From an uncultured Acidimicrobiaceae bacterium (GTDB taxonomy: Bacteria; Actinomycetota; Acidimicrobiia; Acidimicrobiales; Ilumatobacteraceae): DNA of 64,000 bases. Positions 1 to 8,385 of this stretch are shown one piece after another. Made by a program: the position numbers and the translations under genes. The DNA lies in the NCBI GenBank assembly GCA_903919455.1, contig CAIXIJ010000056.1, positions 1 through 64,000 on the forward strand. Reading direction: 5' to 3'. How positions within the stretch are numbered: the first letter of the stretch is position 1; each line of letters starts with the position of its first letter. A model generated the notes under the pieces. The model was not told where the DNA came from. It saw only the letters and a program-made list of their open reading frames with translations, and made no database searches.

Positions 1-164
1 AGCTGCCAGTGAGAATGCGTTCTGTCGGTTTGCATCCTTCAGCTGGTTGGTGGGCGGTGTCAGGCTGAGGGTCTCATCGGGGTTCGTCACGCCCCGTTCC
101 GGAGGGCGATTCGAGTTGCTGCGGTAACAGCGGCTCGGTCACTGGTCTCCTTCACGGGACGTGC
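1..164 (+). ncRNA. Possible IS110 bridge RNA region (left non-coding end)
   Basis: IS110-group elements carry a structured bridge RNA in the non-coding end before the transposase gene. This stretch has a suitable length and can form short GC hairpins, for example GGGG (79-82) with CCCC (92-95), or GCCC (91-94) with GGGC (104-107). I cannot identify the guide loops or the left terminus, so this is a placement by family analogy only. Confidence 0.25.
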
Positions 165-197
165 GTGCCTGCCCCTCAACTTGGAAAGGGGTGGCCG

Positions 198-1241
198 ATG
201 GTCATCGTAGATTCAGCGCGCATGGTGGTGGGTGGGGTGGACACGCATCGCGATGTGAACGTCGCGGCGGTGGTCGACATGAACGGTGGTGTGTTGGGGA
301 TCGAGTCGTTCCCCACGACCGGCGACGGGCACAAGCTGCTCGCGTCGCGGATGGCCGGGTTCGGCACGATCGAGCGTGTCGGGATCGAGGGCACCGGCGT
401 CTACGGCGCTGGCCTTGCCCGCCATTTCGCGAGGGCGTCAGTGATGGTGATCGAGGTGGATCGCCCGAACCGGCAGAAGCGCCGTCAGCGCGGCAAGTCC
501 GATCAGATCGACGCCGTTGAGGCGGCGCGTGGCGCCCTGTCAGGTCGTTGCGAAGCGATCGCGAAGTCCGGTGACGGTCACGCCGAAGCACTGCGGGCGC
601 TGCTCGTCGCGAAACGATCAGCGCGTTCGACACGGATCCGCACGATCGTGCAGTTGCGCTATCTGATGTTCACCGCACCTGACGAGTTGCGCGCCCGGCT
701 GGGCGGGTTGAGTGCTGCGCAGCTGGTCAGCGAGGCCGCGAAGCTCCGCCCACGCCCTGGCGGCGATGTCGTCATGCACGGCGTGAAGACCACTGCGGTG
801 ATCCTGGCCCGCCGGGTCCAGGCGCTCGACGCGGAGCTCGCCGTGGTCGACGCGCAGATCGAACCGTTGGTGAAGGCCGCTGCACCCGGCTTGTTGAACG
901 TGTTCGGTGTCGGCGTCGACACCGCTGCCGTGCTGCTCGTGACCGCCGGCGACAACCCGGAACGGATCACGTCCGAAGCGAAGTGGGCCATGCTCTGCGG
1001 GGTTGCTCCCGTCCCCGCGACCTCCGGGTTGATGGACGGCCGCTACCGGCTGAACCATGCCGGCGACCGACAAGCGAACAACGCGATCTGGCGGATCGTG
1101 ATCACCCGCCTCGGCCAACACGAGCCCCGCACCGTCGCCTACATGGAACGCCGTCTCGAGCAAGGCAAGTCGAAGCGCGCCATCGTGCGATGCCTCAAGC
1201 GCTACGTCGCACGCGAGGTCTTCCACGCGCTGCCGCGCTGA
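198..1241 (+). CDS. IS110-family transposase (DEDD recombinase)
   Basis: This 347-residue protein catalyses transposition of the surrounding element. The N-terminal DEDD catalytic set is visible as D15 (GGVDTHRD), E64 (GIEGTG), D102 and D105 (KSDQIDA). The C-terminal half carries the Transposase_20 region (GVGVDTAAVLL, then GVAPVPATSG) with the conserved serine typical of IS110 enzymes. ATG 198 is chosen because a GAAAGGGG ribosome-binding site lies at 185-192; an in-frame GTG at 165 would add 11 residues but has no such site. Length is normal for the family and the frame is open, so the gene looks intact. A long minus-strand frame overlaps it and is judged a GC-rich shadow. Confidence 0.93.
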   Translation: MVIVDSARMVVGGVDTHRDVNVAAVVDMNGGVLGIESFPTTGDGHKLLASRMAGFGTIERVGIEGTGVYGAGLARHFARASVMVIEVDRPNRQKRRQRGKSDQIDAVEAARGALSGRCEAIAKSGDGHAEALRALLVAKRSARSTRIRTIVQLRYLMFTAPDELRARLGGLSAAQLVSEAAKLRPRPGGDVVMHGVKTTAVILARRVQALDAELAVVDAQIEPLVKAAAPGLLNVFGVGVDTAAVLLVTAGDNPERITSEAKWAMLCGVAPVPATSGLMDGRYRLNHAGDRQANNAIWRIVITRLGQHEPRTVAYMERRLEQGKSKRAIVRCLKRYVAREVFHALPR

Positions 1242-1495
1242 CACGAACGCGGTGGCGGGACTGGCCCCAGAACTGCCTGACACCCTCGGGTTGTCCTCAG
1301 AACGACATGCCGTCCCGTCACCGCACACCACCGCCGGAACCGTGGCCTCATAAGAGCCTGCCCTCACCCGAGTGGCCCATCACTGGCCTGCCCGAAACAC
1401 CGGCAACAACCACCTTGACAAACATAGGAGCGTCGATCTGGGGCTCTCGAGCCAGATCGGGTGGCGCCGCGCGCCGAGGATTCGTCCGAAAACTC
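1242..1495. other. IS right end and gap before the HNH gene
   Basis: The stretch holds the right non-coding end of the IS110 element up to about 1434, including the TTGACAAACATAGGAG string. It is followed by about 60 bases of flanking DNA. No gene with credible coding features is seen on either strand. Confidence 0.6.
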
Positions 1496-1524
1496 TTGAC
1501 AGTCGAACACACGTTCGATACCAT
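1496..1524 (+). promoter_or_regulatory. Promoter with perfect SOS (LexA) box
   Basis: A -35 TTGACA (1496-1501) and a -10 TACCAT (1519-1524) are 17 bases apart. Between them lies TCGAAC-ACAC-GTTCGA (1503-1518), a perfect match to the Gram-positive/actinobacterial LexA operator TCGAAC-N4-GTTCGA. LexA bound here would block RNA polymerase. The ATG follows the -10 by 6 bases, implying a leaderless, DNA-damage-inducible transcript. Confidence 0.88.
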
Positions 1525-1530
1525 CGACTC

Positions 1531-2742
1531 ATGGATACACCCGTCGTCGATTTCCAGGCCGCTGCTCAGGCAGCTCTGGCGCTCGGTCGAGGGTTGCCGG
1601 CAGCTGCCACGGACCACCGTCGGCTCCGTGTATCAATCCTGGCGGTCCATACAGCGGCGGCGCAGTTGAAGGTGGTGGAGGCCGAACTGTTGGCCCTCGC
1701 TGAAACGCGCGAAGCATGGGTGGGGACGGGTGCGCGCAACATGGCCGACTGGTTGGCCGGGAAAACGAACTCGTCCTACGGGGATGCGAAACGGAAGACG
1801 AAGCTCGGTTCGGCGTTGGGGAAGAACAAGAAGTTGAAGGACGCCGTGGAGAAGGGCGAGGTGTCGCCCGATTCGGCCGAACAACTCGCGGGCACGATCA
1901 ACGAGCCGCCCAAAGGCGCCGACGATCACCATCTCGACGAGTTGGTAGACGCGTGTAAGGGCGCCTCACCCAAGGACGCGCGAGATGCAGCGAACCTGTT
2001 CGCCACCACCTTCACCCCTGAGACCGAGGAAGAAGCCGCCGACCGGCGTCATCAGGCGCGGTCGTTGAACTTTGGTCCGTCGGAGGATGGCATGGTCGCC
2101 GTCCGTGGATTGTTGCCCTCCGCGAGCGCAGACCAGGTGAAGAAGAGCCTGCTCCACGCGGCGAGCCCGTATGAGGGCGACACCCGCACCATCGAACAAC
2201 GCTTGGCCGACGGCCTCACCAACCTCTCCACCGCCTATGCGAAGGGTGAAGTGTCCGGTGGTCGCGAGGCGCCGCAGATGACCATCACGATGACCGAAGC
2301 CTCACGCCGCGGCCACTCGAACGAACCCGCCATCACCGACCTCGGCACCCGCATCCCACCATTCGAAGCACGCCGGTTGGCCGAGTTGGCGGAGATCCGC
2401 CGCGTCGTGATGGCCGGCTCGGAGATCATCGACCTTGGCCGCACCTACCGCTACGCCTCCACCGCCCAATACCTGGCGTTGATGGCCCGCGACCGCGGGT
2501 GTGTGTGGCCGGGCTGCAACATCCCAGCCGCCTGGTGCCACGCGGACCACATCCACGAATGGGAACACGGCGGGGCCACCAACCTCAACCAGTTGGCGTT
2601 GCTGTGCCCGCACCACCACACCGAACGACACCGACCCGGCGTCCGGATCGAAGGTGATGCCGCCACATGGCGCATCCACCTCGCCAACGGCACCGTGCTC
2701 GACCGAAGGCCGATACGACCACCAGTTTCGGCGGCGGCCTGA
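1531..2742 (+). CDS. DUF222/HNH endonuclease domain protein (13E12-type)
   Basis: The 403-residue protein belongs to the actinobacterial DUF222 family with a C-terminal HNH nuclease domain, called 13E12 repeat proteins in mycobacteria. DUF222 covers roughly residues 15-280. The HNH module spans about 320-370 and shows CVWPGC (C324, C329), CHADHIHEW (C336, H337, D339, H340) and LLCPHHHTERH (C359, H361-363), so both the metal-binding cysteines and the catalytic histidines are present. An in-frame start at 1372 would run into the IS end and is rejected; ATG 1531 lies 6 bases after a -10 element. The SOS box directly upstream fits known LexA control of several mycobacterial 13E12 genes. The cellular role of the family is unsettled (possible DNA-damage or mobile-element function). 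Confidence 0.9.
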   Translation: MDTPVVDFQAAAQAALALGRGLPAAATDHRRLRVSILAVHTAAAQLKVVEAELLALAETREAWVGTGARNMADWLAGKTNSSYGDAKRKTKLGSALGKNKKLKDAVEKGEVSPDSAEQLAGTINEPPKGADDHHLDELVDACKGASPKDARDAANLFATTFTPETEEEAADRRHQARSLNFGPSEDGMVAVRGLLPSASADQVKKSLLHAASPYEGDTRTIEQRLADGLTNLSTAYAKGEVSGGREAPQMTITMTEASRRGHSNEPAITDLGTRIPPFEARRLAELAEIRRVVMAGSEIIDLGRTYRYASTAQYLALMARDRGCVWPGCNIPAAWCHADHIHEWEHGGATNLNQLALLCPHHHTERHRPGVRIEGDAATWRIHLANGTVLDRRPIRPPVSAAA

Positions 2743-2759
2743 CGCCTCATCGCACGCAA

Positions 2760-3485
2760 CTAGCTGGTGTAGCCGGGATCCTCTTCGTCGAGGATGCCCA
2801 TCAGCGCGCGCAGGTGAAGGTCGGGGCCCTCGGGATAGTCGAGCCACTGTTGGCAGGTGAGCGCCGCGATGTCGTCGGGAATCACCATCAGCGGCTTGCC
2901 CGTGCCAAGCGCATACACGTGCAGTTGCGCGACCCGTTCGAGGTAGTAGAGCTCGTCGAACGCTTCCGCCACGGTGTTGCCCACCACCATCACCCCGTGG
3001 CTGCCGAGAAACACGGTGCTCACACCATCGGCAAGCAGGCTTGCCAGGCGGGGGCCTTCACTGTCGTCGAGAAACATGCCGCCGAAGCGACGGTCATACG
3101 CCACTCGACCAAAGAACCGGCACGAGCTCTGGTCCAGCATCTGCAACTCGAAACCCTCGAGGCATGCCAGTGAAGTGGCATACGGCATGTGGGTGTGCAG
3201 GATGACCTTGGCGTGCGGCACCAGGCGGTGCAGGTGCGAGTGCAGGTACCACGCCGTGGGGTCGGCGTCGGCGTGAGCATCGCCGCCAGCAGCATGCGCG
3301 TCGAGCTTCAGCAGTCTGCTGGCGGTGATGCGCGAGAAGTGCGCACCGCGCGGGTTCAGCAGGAACTCGCGGTCGCTACCGGGCACCAACGCACTGAAGT
3401 GGTTGGCGACGCCTTCGTGCAGACCGAGCCGCGCCGTCCACCTGAACGCTGCGGCCAGGTGACGTCGCTGCTCGGTCTCGTTCAC
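2760..3485 (-). CDS. Class II aldolase/adducin family protein
   Basis: The 241-residue protein resembles zinc-dependent class II aldolases (fuculose-phosphate aldolase and related enzymes), which cleave or form C-C bonds of hydroxy-carbonyl substrates in the cytoplasm. The metal-binding HTH of VILHTHMPYA and the later LGSHGVMVVG histidine are visible, and the acidic residue of the site is expected near the N-terminal third. GTG 3485 is chosen because it overlaps the stop of the upstream gene in a GTGA arrangement and is preceded by GGAGG seven bases away. It is the second gene of a two-gene operon with the beta-hydroxyacid dehydrogenase. The substrate is not predictable; many members are decarboxylases or aldolases of modified sugars. 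Confidence 0.85.
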   Translation of the reverse strand: MNETEQRRHLAAAFRWTARLGLHEGVANHFSALVPGSDREFLLNPRGAHFSRITASRLLKLDAHAAGGDAHADADPTAWYLHSHLHRLVPHAKVILHTHMPYATSLACLEGFELQMLDQSSCRFFGRVAYDRRFGGMFLDDSEGPRLASLLADGVSTVFLGSHGVMVVGNTVAEAFDELYYLERVAQLHVYALGTGKPLMVIPDDIAALTCQQWLDYPEGPDLHLRALMGILDEEDPGYTS

Positions 3486-4411
3486 TGCAGTTCCTCCGGG
3501 AAGCCTGGTGCACGCAGGTCGGTGTCGAGTGCATCTTCCAGCAGCTTCACGACCTGGCTGGACCACGCACTGCCACCGTACTGCGAACGGGCACGGATGA
3601 ACGTCTGCATCGTGGAGCCGGCGAGGTCGAGCGGCACACCGAAGCGGCGGCCGAACTCCATGGCGAAGCCGAGGTCCTTCACGGCGAGGTCCATCGTGAA
3701 GTTGATGTTGTAGCTGCCGTTCAAGATCACCTGGCTCTCGGTCTCGTGCACGAAGCTGTTGCCCGACGAGTTCAAGATGGCCTCGAACGACTTGGTGAGA
3801 TCCAGCCCGCCGCGCTTGGCCAGCATCAGCGCCTCACCGGCGGCCACGAGATGGATGAACGCCAGCATGTTGGTGATGACCTTGATGACGGCGGCGCTGC
3901 CGAGTGGCCCCATGTGCAATACGGGGTTGCCGATGGTGGCGAGCAGTTCGGCGTGCTCTTCGTAGAGGTCTTCGTCGCCGCCCACCAGCACGGTGATGTC
4001 GCCAGCAGCGGCCTTGTGCACACCGCCCGTCACGGGCGACTCCAGCATCCGCACACCATGTTCGGCGCAGAGGGCCGCCAGACGCAGGGTCTCCTCCTGG
4101 TCGTTGGTGCTGTTGTCGATCCAGGTGCCACCGGCGGCGAGGCCGGCGAGCAGGCCGTCGGGGCCGGTGACCACACGGTCGATCACCTGTGGCGAGGGAA
4201 GGCAGGTGAACACCACATCGCTCGCCTCGGCCACACCCTTCGCGGTGTCGGCCCACTGGGCGCCTGCAGCCAGCAGCGGCTCGGCGAGTTCCTTGTTGAT
4301 GTCGGTGACCGTGAGGGTGTGACCGGCCTTCAACAGGCTGTGGGCGAGGTGGAAACCGAGGTTGCCGAGACCGATGTAGCCGACCCGGCGGGGTGTGGTG
4401 GCAGCAGACAT
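3482..4411 (-). CDS. 3-hydroxyisobutyrate dehydrogenase-like NAD(P)-dependent reductase
   Basis: This 309-residue protein is a beta-hydroxyacid dehydrogenase. It has a dinucleotide-binding GLGNLG motif at residues 14-19, the SPVTGG substrate loop near residue 120-130, and a G-x7-K-x3-N catalytic pattern (LGSAAVIKVITNML) that supplies the family's active-site lysine. It would oxidise a 3-hydroxy acid to the semialdehyde or keto acid. The start at 4411 removes an unlikely N-terminal extension and places the Rossmann fold at the usual position; a CACAAT hexamer lies 6 bases upstream. The gene is divergent from a LysR regulator 95 bases away and overlaps the aldolase by 4 bases, suggesting a small regulated pathway for a hydroxyacid or sugar acid. 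Confidence 0.88.
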   Translation of the reverse strand: MSAATTPRRVGYIGLGNLGFHLAHSLLKAGHTLTVTDINKELAEPLLAAGAQWADTAKGVAEASDVVFTCLPSPQVIDRVVTGPDGLLAGLAAGGTWIDNSTNDQEETLRLAALCAEHGVRMLESPVTGGVHKAAAGDITVLVGGDEDLYEEHAELLATIGNPVLHMGPLGSAAVIKVITNMLAFIHLVAAGEALMLAKRGGLDLTKSFEAILNSSGNSFVHETESQVILNGSYNINFTMDLAVKDLGFAMEFGRRFGVPLDLAGSTMQTFIRARSQYGGSAWSSQVVKLLEDALDTDLRAPGFPEELQ

Positions 4412-4494
4412 GGCGCCATTGTGGTGGCTGACCGAGCATCGGGCAAGCGAAGGGTTCAGCCCCTGAGACTCGCTCTGGTTCATGCTCGCCGAAC

Positions 4495-4506
4495 TACGCT
4501 GAGCGT
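4495..4506 (+). promoter_or_regulatory. Leaderless -10 element of the LysR gene
   Basis: TACGCT (4495-4500) is followed by six bases and then the GTG start at 4507. No Shine-Dalgarno sequence is present, consistent with a leaderless message. Confidence 0.6.
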
Positions 4507-5406
4507 GTGTCCGATCGAGTGCGCGCTCCCCTGCCGCCGCTGATCGATCTGGAAGCCTTCGAAGCGGCAGCACGTCATGGCAGCTTCGTCGGGGCCGCCG
4601 CGGAACTTCACCTCACCCCCTCGGCCATCAGCCATCGCGTGAAATCGCTCGAACAGCACCTGGGCGTTCCCCTTTTCACCCGCCTCGCGCGTCGCATCGA
4701 ACTGACCGATCACGGCCGCGCCTACACCCCCACGGTGCGCAAGGCCTTCGACGAACTGGCGATGGCCACCACCGGAATGTTCGGCTGGGGCCCCGCAGAG
4801 CGACGGCTCACCGTGCGCGTGCCGATCAGTTACGCCGTCACCTGCGTAGCTCCGCATCTCCACGAGTTTCATCAGCAGCACCCTGGCATCGAGGTGCGAA
4901 TGGTGTCGGCCATCTGGGCCGACACCATTGCCACCGACGACATCGACGTGGATGTTCGATACGGGGTGGGCCCGTGGCCCGGGCACCGCGCCGAACTGTT
5001 ACATCGCGAGACGGCGTCCGGCGTCTGGACCGCATCATTCGAGGACCGCTACGGCACCGTCGGCTGCCGCGCCGACCTCGCCGTTCGTCCGCGCGTGCAC
5101 GTGCTGGGCATGGAAGACCCGTGGGCTGGCACACCCGGCAGCGCTGCAGTGATCGCCGTCGACACATCGCTGGCTGCAATGGAGATGGCCGCGTCGGGCG
5201 AGTTCAGCACGACAGTGCTCAGCCGATTCGCACGAGCGGCGATCATGGATGGCCGATTCGTCACCGCCGAATGGGCCACGGCCGACATCGACGAGGCGCA
5301 CTGGGTGGTCACGCCCGCGGACCGAACCGAAGTGAGCGCCGAGGCGCGACAGTTCGTCGACTGGTTGCGCTGGAACGCGACAGCGGCGACCCCACCCCCA
5401 GGGTGA
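4507..5406 (+). CDS. LysR-family transcriptional regulator (GcvA-like)
   Basis: The 299-residue protein has an N-terminal winged helix-turn-helix (residues about 10-70: LEAFEAAARHGSFVGAAA followed by LTPSAISHRVKSLEQHLG) and a LysR substrate-binding domain in the remainder. The helix-turn-helix wording (PSAISHRVKSLE) resembles the GcvA/AmpR branch. Start is GTG, leaderless by the upstream -10. Its divergent neighbours are the hydroxyacid dehydrogenase and aldolase, so it probably controls that operon from the 95-base shared gap; the co-inducer is unknown. Confidence 0.9.
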   Translation: MSDRVRAPLPPLIDLEAFEAAARHGSFVGAAAELHLTPSAISHRVKSLEQHLGVPLFTRLARRIELTDHGRAYTPTVRKAFDELAMATTGMFGWGPAERRLTVRVPISYAVTCVAPHLHEFHQQHPGIEVRMVSAIWADTIATDDIDVDVRYGVGPWPGHRAELLHRETASGVWTASFEDRYGTVGCRADLAVRPRVHVLGMEDPWAGTPGSAAVIAVDTSLAAMEMAASGEFSTTVLSRFARAAIMDGRFVTAEWATADIDEAHWVVTPADRTEVSAEARQFVDWLRWNATAATPPPG

Positions 5407-5418
5407 AGCCGCCGCTGT
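5380..5418. terminator. Possible bidirectional hairpin between convergent genes
   Basis: ACAGCGGCG (5380-5388) and CGCCGCTGT (5410-5418) form a 9-bp stem across the LysR stop codon, ahead of the convergent proX end at 5444. No U-tract follows and the loop is 21 bases, so termination is only suggested by position. Confidence 0.35.
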
Positions 5419-5443
5419 AACGCAGTGTGGAACTGGAACCGGC

Positions 5444-6406
5444 TCAGCCGAGCCAGGCGCTCCAGACGTCCTTGTTGGCGTCGGCCCACTTCTTGGCGGC
5501 GTCGGCCGGAGCCATGCCTTCGCCGTCGATCATCGCAGCGACCTCGTTCTGCTGATCGGTGGTGAGGCTCAGCTTCTTCAGCACGTTGAAGGCAGCCGCG
5601 TTCTTGGTCTCAAGCTTGGCGCTCGCAGCCTTGAACAGGTCGTCGACGGCATAGTCGCAGGCGTAGCCACCGTCGGCGTTGGCGGCCGAGTCGAGGCATT
5701 CCTGGGTGACATCGGGCAGCTTCACCTCGACCAATTCGACCTTGCTCTGCTTCCAGTGGGGCTGCCAGAACTGGATAAGGATGGGCTTCTTGTCGGCAGC
5801 CGACTGATCGATGAGCGTCAGCAGTGCCGCCTCAGAACCTGCCACCACGTACTTCAGTGGCAGCTTGAGGTTGGCGATGATCTGCTCGTCGAAGGTGACG
5901 TAGCTGGGGTCGCCCATGGTGAACTGACCCAGGTCGCCCGACTCGGCGGTGGCGAACAGCTTCGCCAGTTCGGGGTCCTTGAACCCTTCCCAGGTGGCGA
6001 GTTCGGGGTGCTCATCGATGACGAACTTCGGCACGTACCAGCCGATCTTCGCCTTCGGGCCGAGCAGGCCCATGTCGACGACCGACTTCTTCTCCTCGAT
6101 GTAGGTCTTCTTGTCGGCCGCGTGGCCCGACGGCCACACTTCCAGAACTGCGTCGATGCTGCCGTCGTCCATGCCCACCCAGGTGGCGTTCTCGTCGATC
6201 TCAGTGATCTTCACCGTGGTCCCGAGGTTGGCCTGGATGACGGCCTGGGCCACATAGGCGTTCACAGCAGACCCGGTCCATGGGTTGACGGCGAGCGTGA
6301 TGGCCTCGCCGCCGCCGGAGCCGGACTCGCTGTCGCTGCCGCACGCGGCGAGCAACGACGCGATGGCGACGCCAGCGAACAGCAACTTGGTGCCGGTTGA
6401 TCTCAT
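5444..6406 (-). CDS. proX: Glycine betaine/proline-type ABC transporter substrate-binding lipoprotein
   Basis: The 320-residue protein starts with a lipoprotein signal (LLAAC, lipidated C22), followed by a Gly/Ser-rich linker and an OpuAC/ProX-type binding domain. Tryptophan-containing segments typical of the aromatic cage for quaternary ammonium groups are visible: NPWTGSA, WVGMDDG, LEVWPSG, WYVPKF and FWQPHW. It should capture betaine-like compounds outside the membrane and deliver them to the permease. The start overlaps the permease stop by ATGA (6403-6406), so it is the last gene of the transporter operon. Its divergent neighbour across the DeoR gene is the demethylation cluster, which makes a catabolic substrate such as glycine betaine or a related methylamine more likely than a pure osmoprotectant role. 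Confidence 0.9.
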   Translation of the reverse strand: MRSTGTKLLFAGVAIASLLAACGSDSESGSGGGEAITLAVNPWTGSAVNAYVAQAVIQANLGTTVKITEIDENATWVGMDDGSIDAVLEVWPSGHAADKKTYIEEKKSVVDMGLLGPKAKIGWYVPKFVIDEHPELATWEGFKDPELAKLFATAESGDLGQFTMGDPSYVTFDEQIIANLKLPLKYVVAGSEAALLTLIDQSAADKKPILIQFWQPHWKQSKVELVEVKLPDVTQECLDSAANADGGYACDYAVDDLFKAASAKLETKNAAAFNVLKKLSLTTDQQNEVAAMIDGEGMAPADAAKKWADANKDVWSAWLG

Positions 6407-8385
6407 TGGTGGTTTCCCCCTTGTTTCGATGTACCCCATGCCTGGGTGATTCGATCCAGCATGATGGCGAGTAGGACAATAGCCAAGCCGCCGGTGACGC
6501 CTTGACCCAACTTGATGTTCGGTTTCGCCGTGGCCTCGTACGCGACGAGACCGAGGCCGCCGGCACCGATGAGGGCCGCGATGATGACGGTGGCCAGCAC
6601 CATCATCAAGGTCTGGTTGATGCCCAGCAGAATGGACTTGCGGGCGAGCGGCAGTTGCACCATACGCATCTCCTGTGGCCCGGTGGCGCCGAACGAGATG
6701 GCAGCTTCCCGTGGCGTGTACGGCACCTCGCGCATGCCCAGGGTGGTCAGCCGGATGCACGGGGGCACGGCGTAGATGACGCAGGCGACCACGCCAGCCG
6801 AACGCCCGACACCGAACAGGAACACGACAGGGATGAGATAGACGAATGCCGGCAGCACCTGGGCGATGTCGAGGAACGGGCGCATGAAGCGCTCGAAGGC
6901 GTCGGAGCGGCCGGCGAGAATGCCCAGCGGAAGGGCGATGAGCACACTGAGCAGAATGGCAACCAGCACCTGGCTGAGTGTGTTCATGGCGATGTCCCAG
7001 ATGCGCTCGCGGCCGACGCCACCGGGGATGGTGCCGAGTGCGGCGGTGAGCACCATACAGAGCCCGACACCGGTGGCGAGGCGCCAGCCCTTGCTCAAGA
7101 AACCGATGAACGCGATGGCCACCACCACCAGGAACCATGGCAGCCACAGGAGGAACTTGTAGATCGGGTCGATGACGTTGGTGACCAGGAAATCGCTGAT
7201 GGCCTGAGTGATGTCGTGGAAGTTGTCTTGCACCCACGTCACGGCGTCATTGATGGGTGCAGCGACGTCGATCGTGAGCCACGACGGAAACGTCGTCCAG
7301 TCGAACACGTGGGCCAGCAGCACCACGACCGCGACGAGCCCGACTGCGATGCGCTGCCCGGCCTGGCGCGACACCTTTGGCACCAGGTTCGACCAGCGGC
7401 TGAACTGGTGCTTGCGATCGCCGGTAGTGATCCGGTCGAGAGAGATCGCGAGCAGCACGATGCCCAGGCCGGCCGCGGCGGCCTCGCCGACCTTCTGCTT
7501 TTGCAGTGCGTTCAGTACGTCCTGGCCGAGATCGCCGGTGCCGAGCAGAGAAGCCAGCACCACCACACCGAACGCCATCATGATCACTTGGTTGAGGCCG
7601 AGCAGGATTGCCTTTCGAGCGACCGGAAGTTGCACTTTCAACAACTGCTGCCACGAGTTTGCTCCGAACGACTCGCCCACCTCGTTCATCACCACCGGCA
7701 CATTGCGCAGACCGAGGTTGGTCAGGCGCACGGCAGGGGGCAGCGCGTAGATAACCGTAACGACGATGGCCGGTGGCACCTTGATGCCGAAGAACACCTG
7801 CACCGGGCTGAAATAGACGAAGATCGGCAGCACCTGCGCCGTGTCGAGCAGGATGCGGACGACCCGCTCGGCCCTGTCGGATCGTGACGTCCAGATGCCC
7901 AGGGGGATGCCCAGCACCAGTGCGATGAATACGGCAACGAGCATGATCGCCAGGGTGATCATGGCGTGGTCCCAGTTCGAGATCATGCCCACGCCGAGCA
8001 TCGCCGACGCACCACCAATGCCGGCTCGCAGACCGCCCGTCCGCCAGCCGATGGCGCCGGTGAGCGCCACGAGGCCCGGCCACTTCAGGAACTCGAGCAC
8101 GTTCATCACCACGTCGAACATCCACTGCAGGACGTTGCCGACTGGCTCGAGGAACAGTGTGAACAACGGCGAGGTCTGCCGGTTGGTGATGGTCCATTTG
8201 TAGGCCGCTTGTGCGCGCTGCTGGATATCGAGGTCGAGCCAGCCCGGCACTTCGTGCTCGATAACCACGGCGAGCACGGCGAGCAGCGCGAAGACACCAA
8301 ACGCTACGTTGCGCCGGTTACGACGAGCATCGACGACCGCTGCGGACTCCTGCTCGGGAAGTGTCTCCACGGAGACGGCTGCCAT
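6403..8385 (-). CDS. proW: Double-length ABC permease of the ProW type (two fused permease domains)
   Basis: At 660 residues this is about twice the length of a usual ProW. Two complete permease units follow each other. Each has an EAA-type loop that contacts the ATPase: EVGESFGANSWQQLLKVQLP in the first half and EAAISFGATGPQEMRMVQLP in the second. Each also repeats a PIxVYxxPVxxxFG or PAFVYLIPVVFLFG segment and ends in a LLAISLDRIT or LLAIMLDRIT helix. A short cytoplasmic N-terminus precedes the first membrane segment. The protein can therefore form the whole transmembrane channel as one chain. It overlaps proV by one base and proX by four, forming a tight operon. Confidence 0.9.
   Translation of the reverse strand: MAAVSVETLPEQESAAVVDARRNRRNVAFGVFALLAVLAVVIEHEVPGWLDLDIQQRAQAAYKWTITNRQTSPLFTLFLEPVGNVLQWMFDVVMNVLEFLKWPGLVALTGAIGWRTGGLRAGIGGASAMLGVGMISNWDHAMITLAIMLVAVFIALVLGIPLGIWTSRSDRAERVVRILLDTAQVLPIFVYFSPVQVFFGIKVPPAIVVTVIYALPPAVRLTNLGLRNVPVVMNEVGESFGANSWQQLLKVQLPVARKAILLGLNQVIMMAFGVVVLASLLGTGDLGQDVLNALQKQKVGEAAAAGLGIVLLAISLDRITTGDRKHQFSRWSNLVPKVSRQAGQRIAVGLVAVVVLLAHVFDWTTFPSWLTIDVAAPINDAVTWVQDNFHDITQAISDFLVTNVIDPIYKFLLWLPWFLVVVAIAFIGFLSKGWRLATGVGLCMVLTAALGTIPGGVGRERIWDIAMNTLSQVLVAILLSVLIALPLGILAGRSDAFERFMRPFLDIAQVLPAFVYLIPVVFLFGVGRSAGVVACVIYAVPPCIRLTTLGMREVPYTPREAAISFGATGPQEMRMVQLPLARKSILLGINQTLMMVLATVIIAALIGAGGLGLVAYEATAKPNIKLGQGVTGGLAIVLLAIMLDRITQAWGTSKQGGNHQ

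Larger units (their letters stand above)
1..1434 (+). mobile_element. IS110-family insertion sequence (left end not defined)
   Basis: The element consists of a DEDD transposase gene with about 197 bases before it and about 190 after it. The right boundary is placed at a TTGACAAACATAGGAG string (1415-1430) that I recognise as typical of the right end of actinobacterial IS110 elements; this is memory of the family, not an alignment. IS110 elements usually lack clear terminal inverted repeats and target duplications, and none were seen. The left end lies within 1-164 or outside the window. The element stops about 60 bases before the promoter of the SOS-boxed HNH gene, so it did not interrupt that gene. 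Confidence 0.7.

Noticed and set aside
618-1367. A 249-codon frame antisense to the IS110 transposase.
   Set aside because: IS110 elements carry one gene; the frame lacks motifs and ends in the non-coding IS end.
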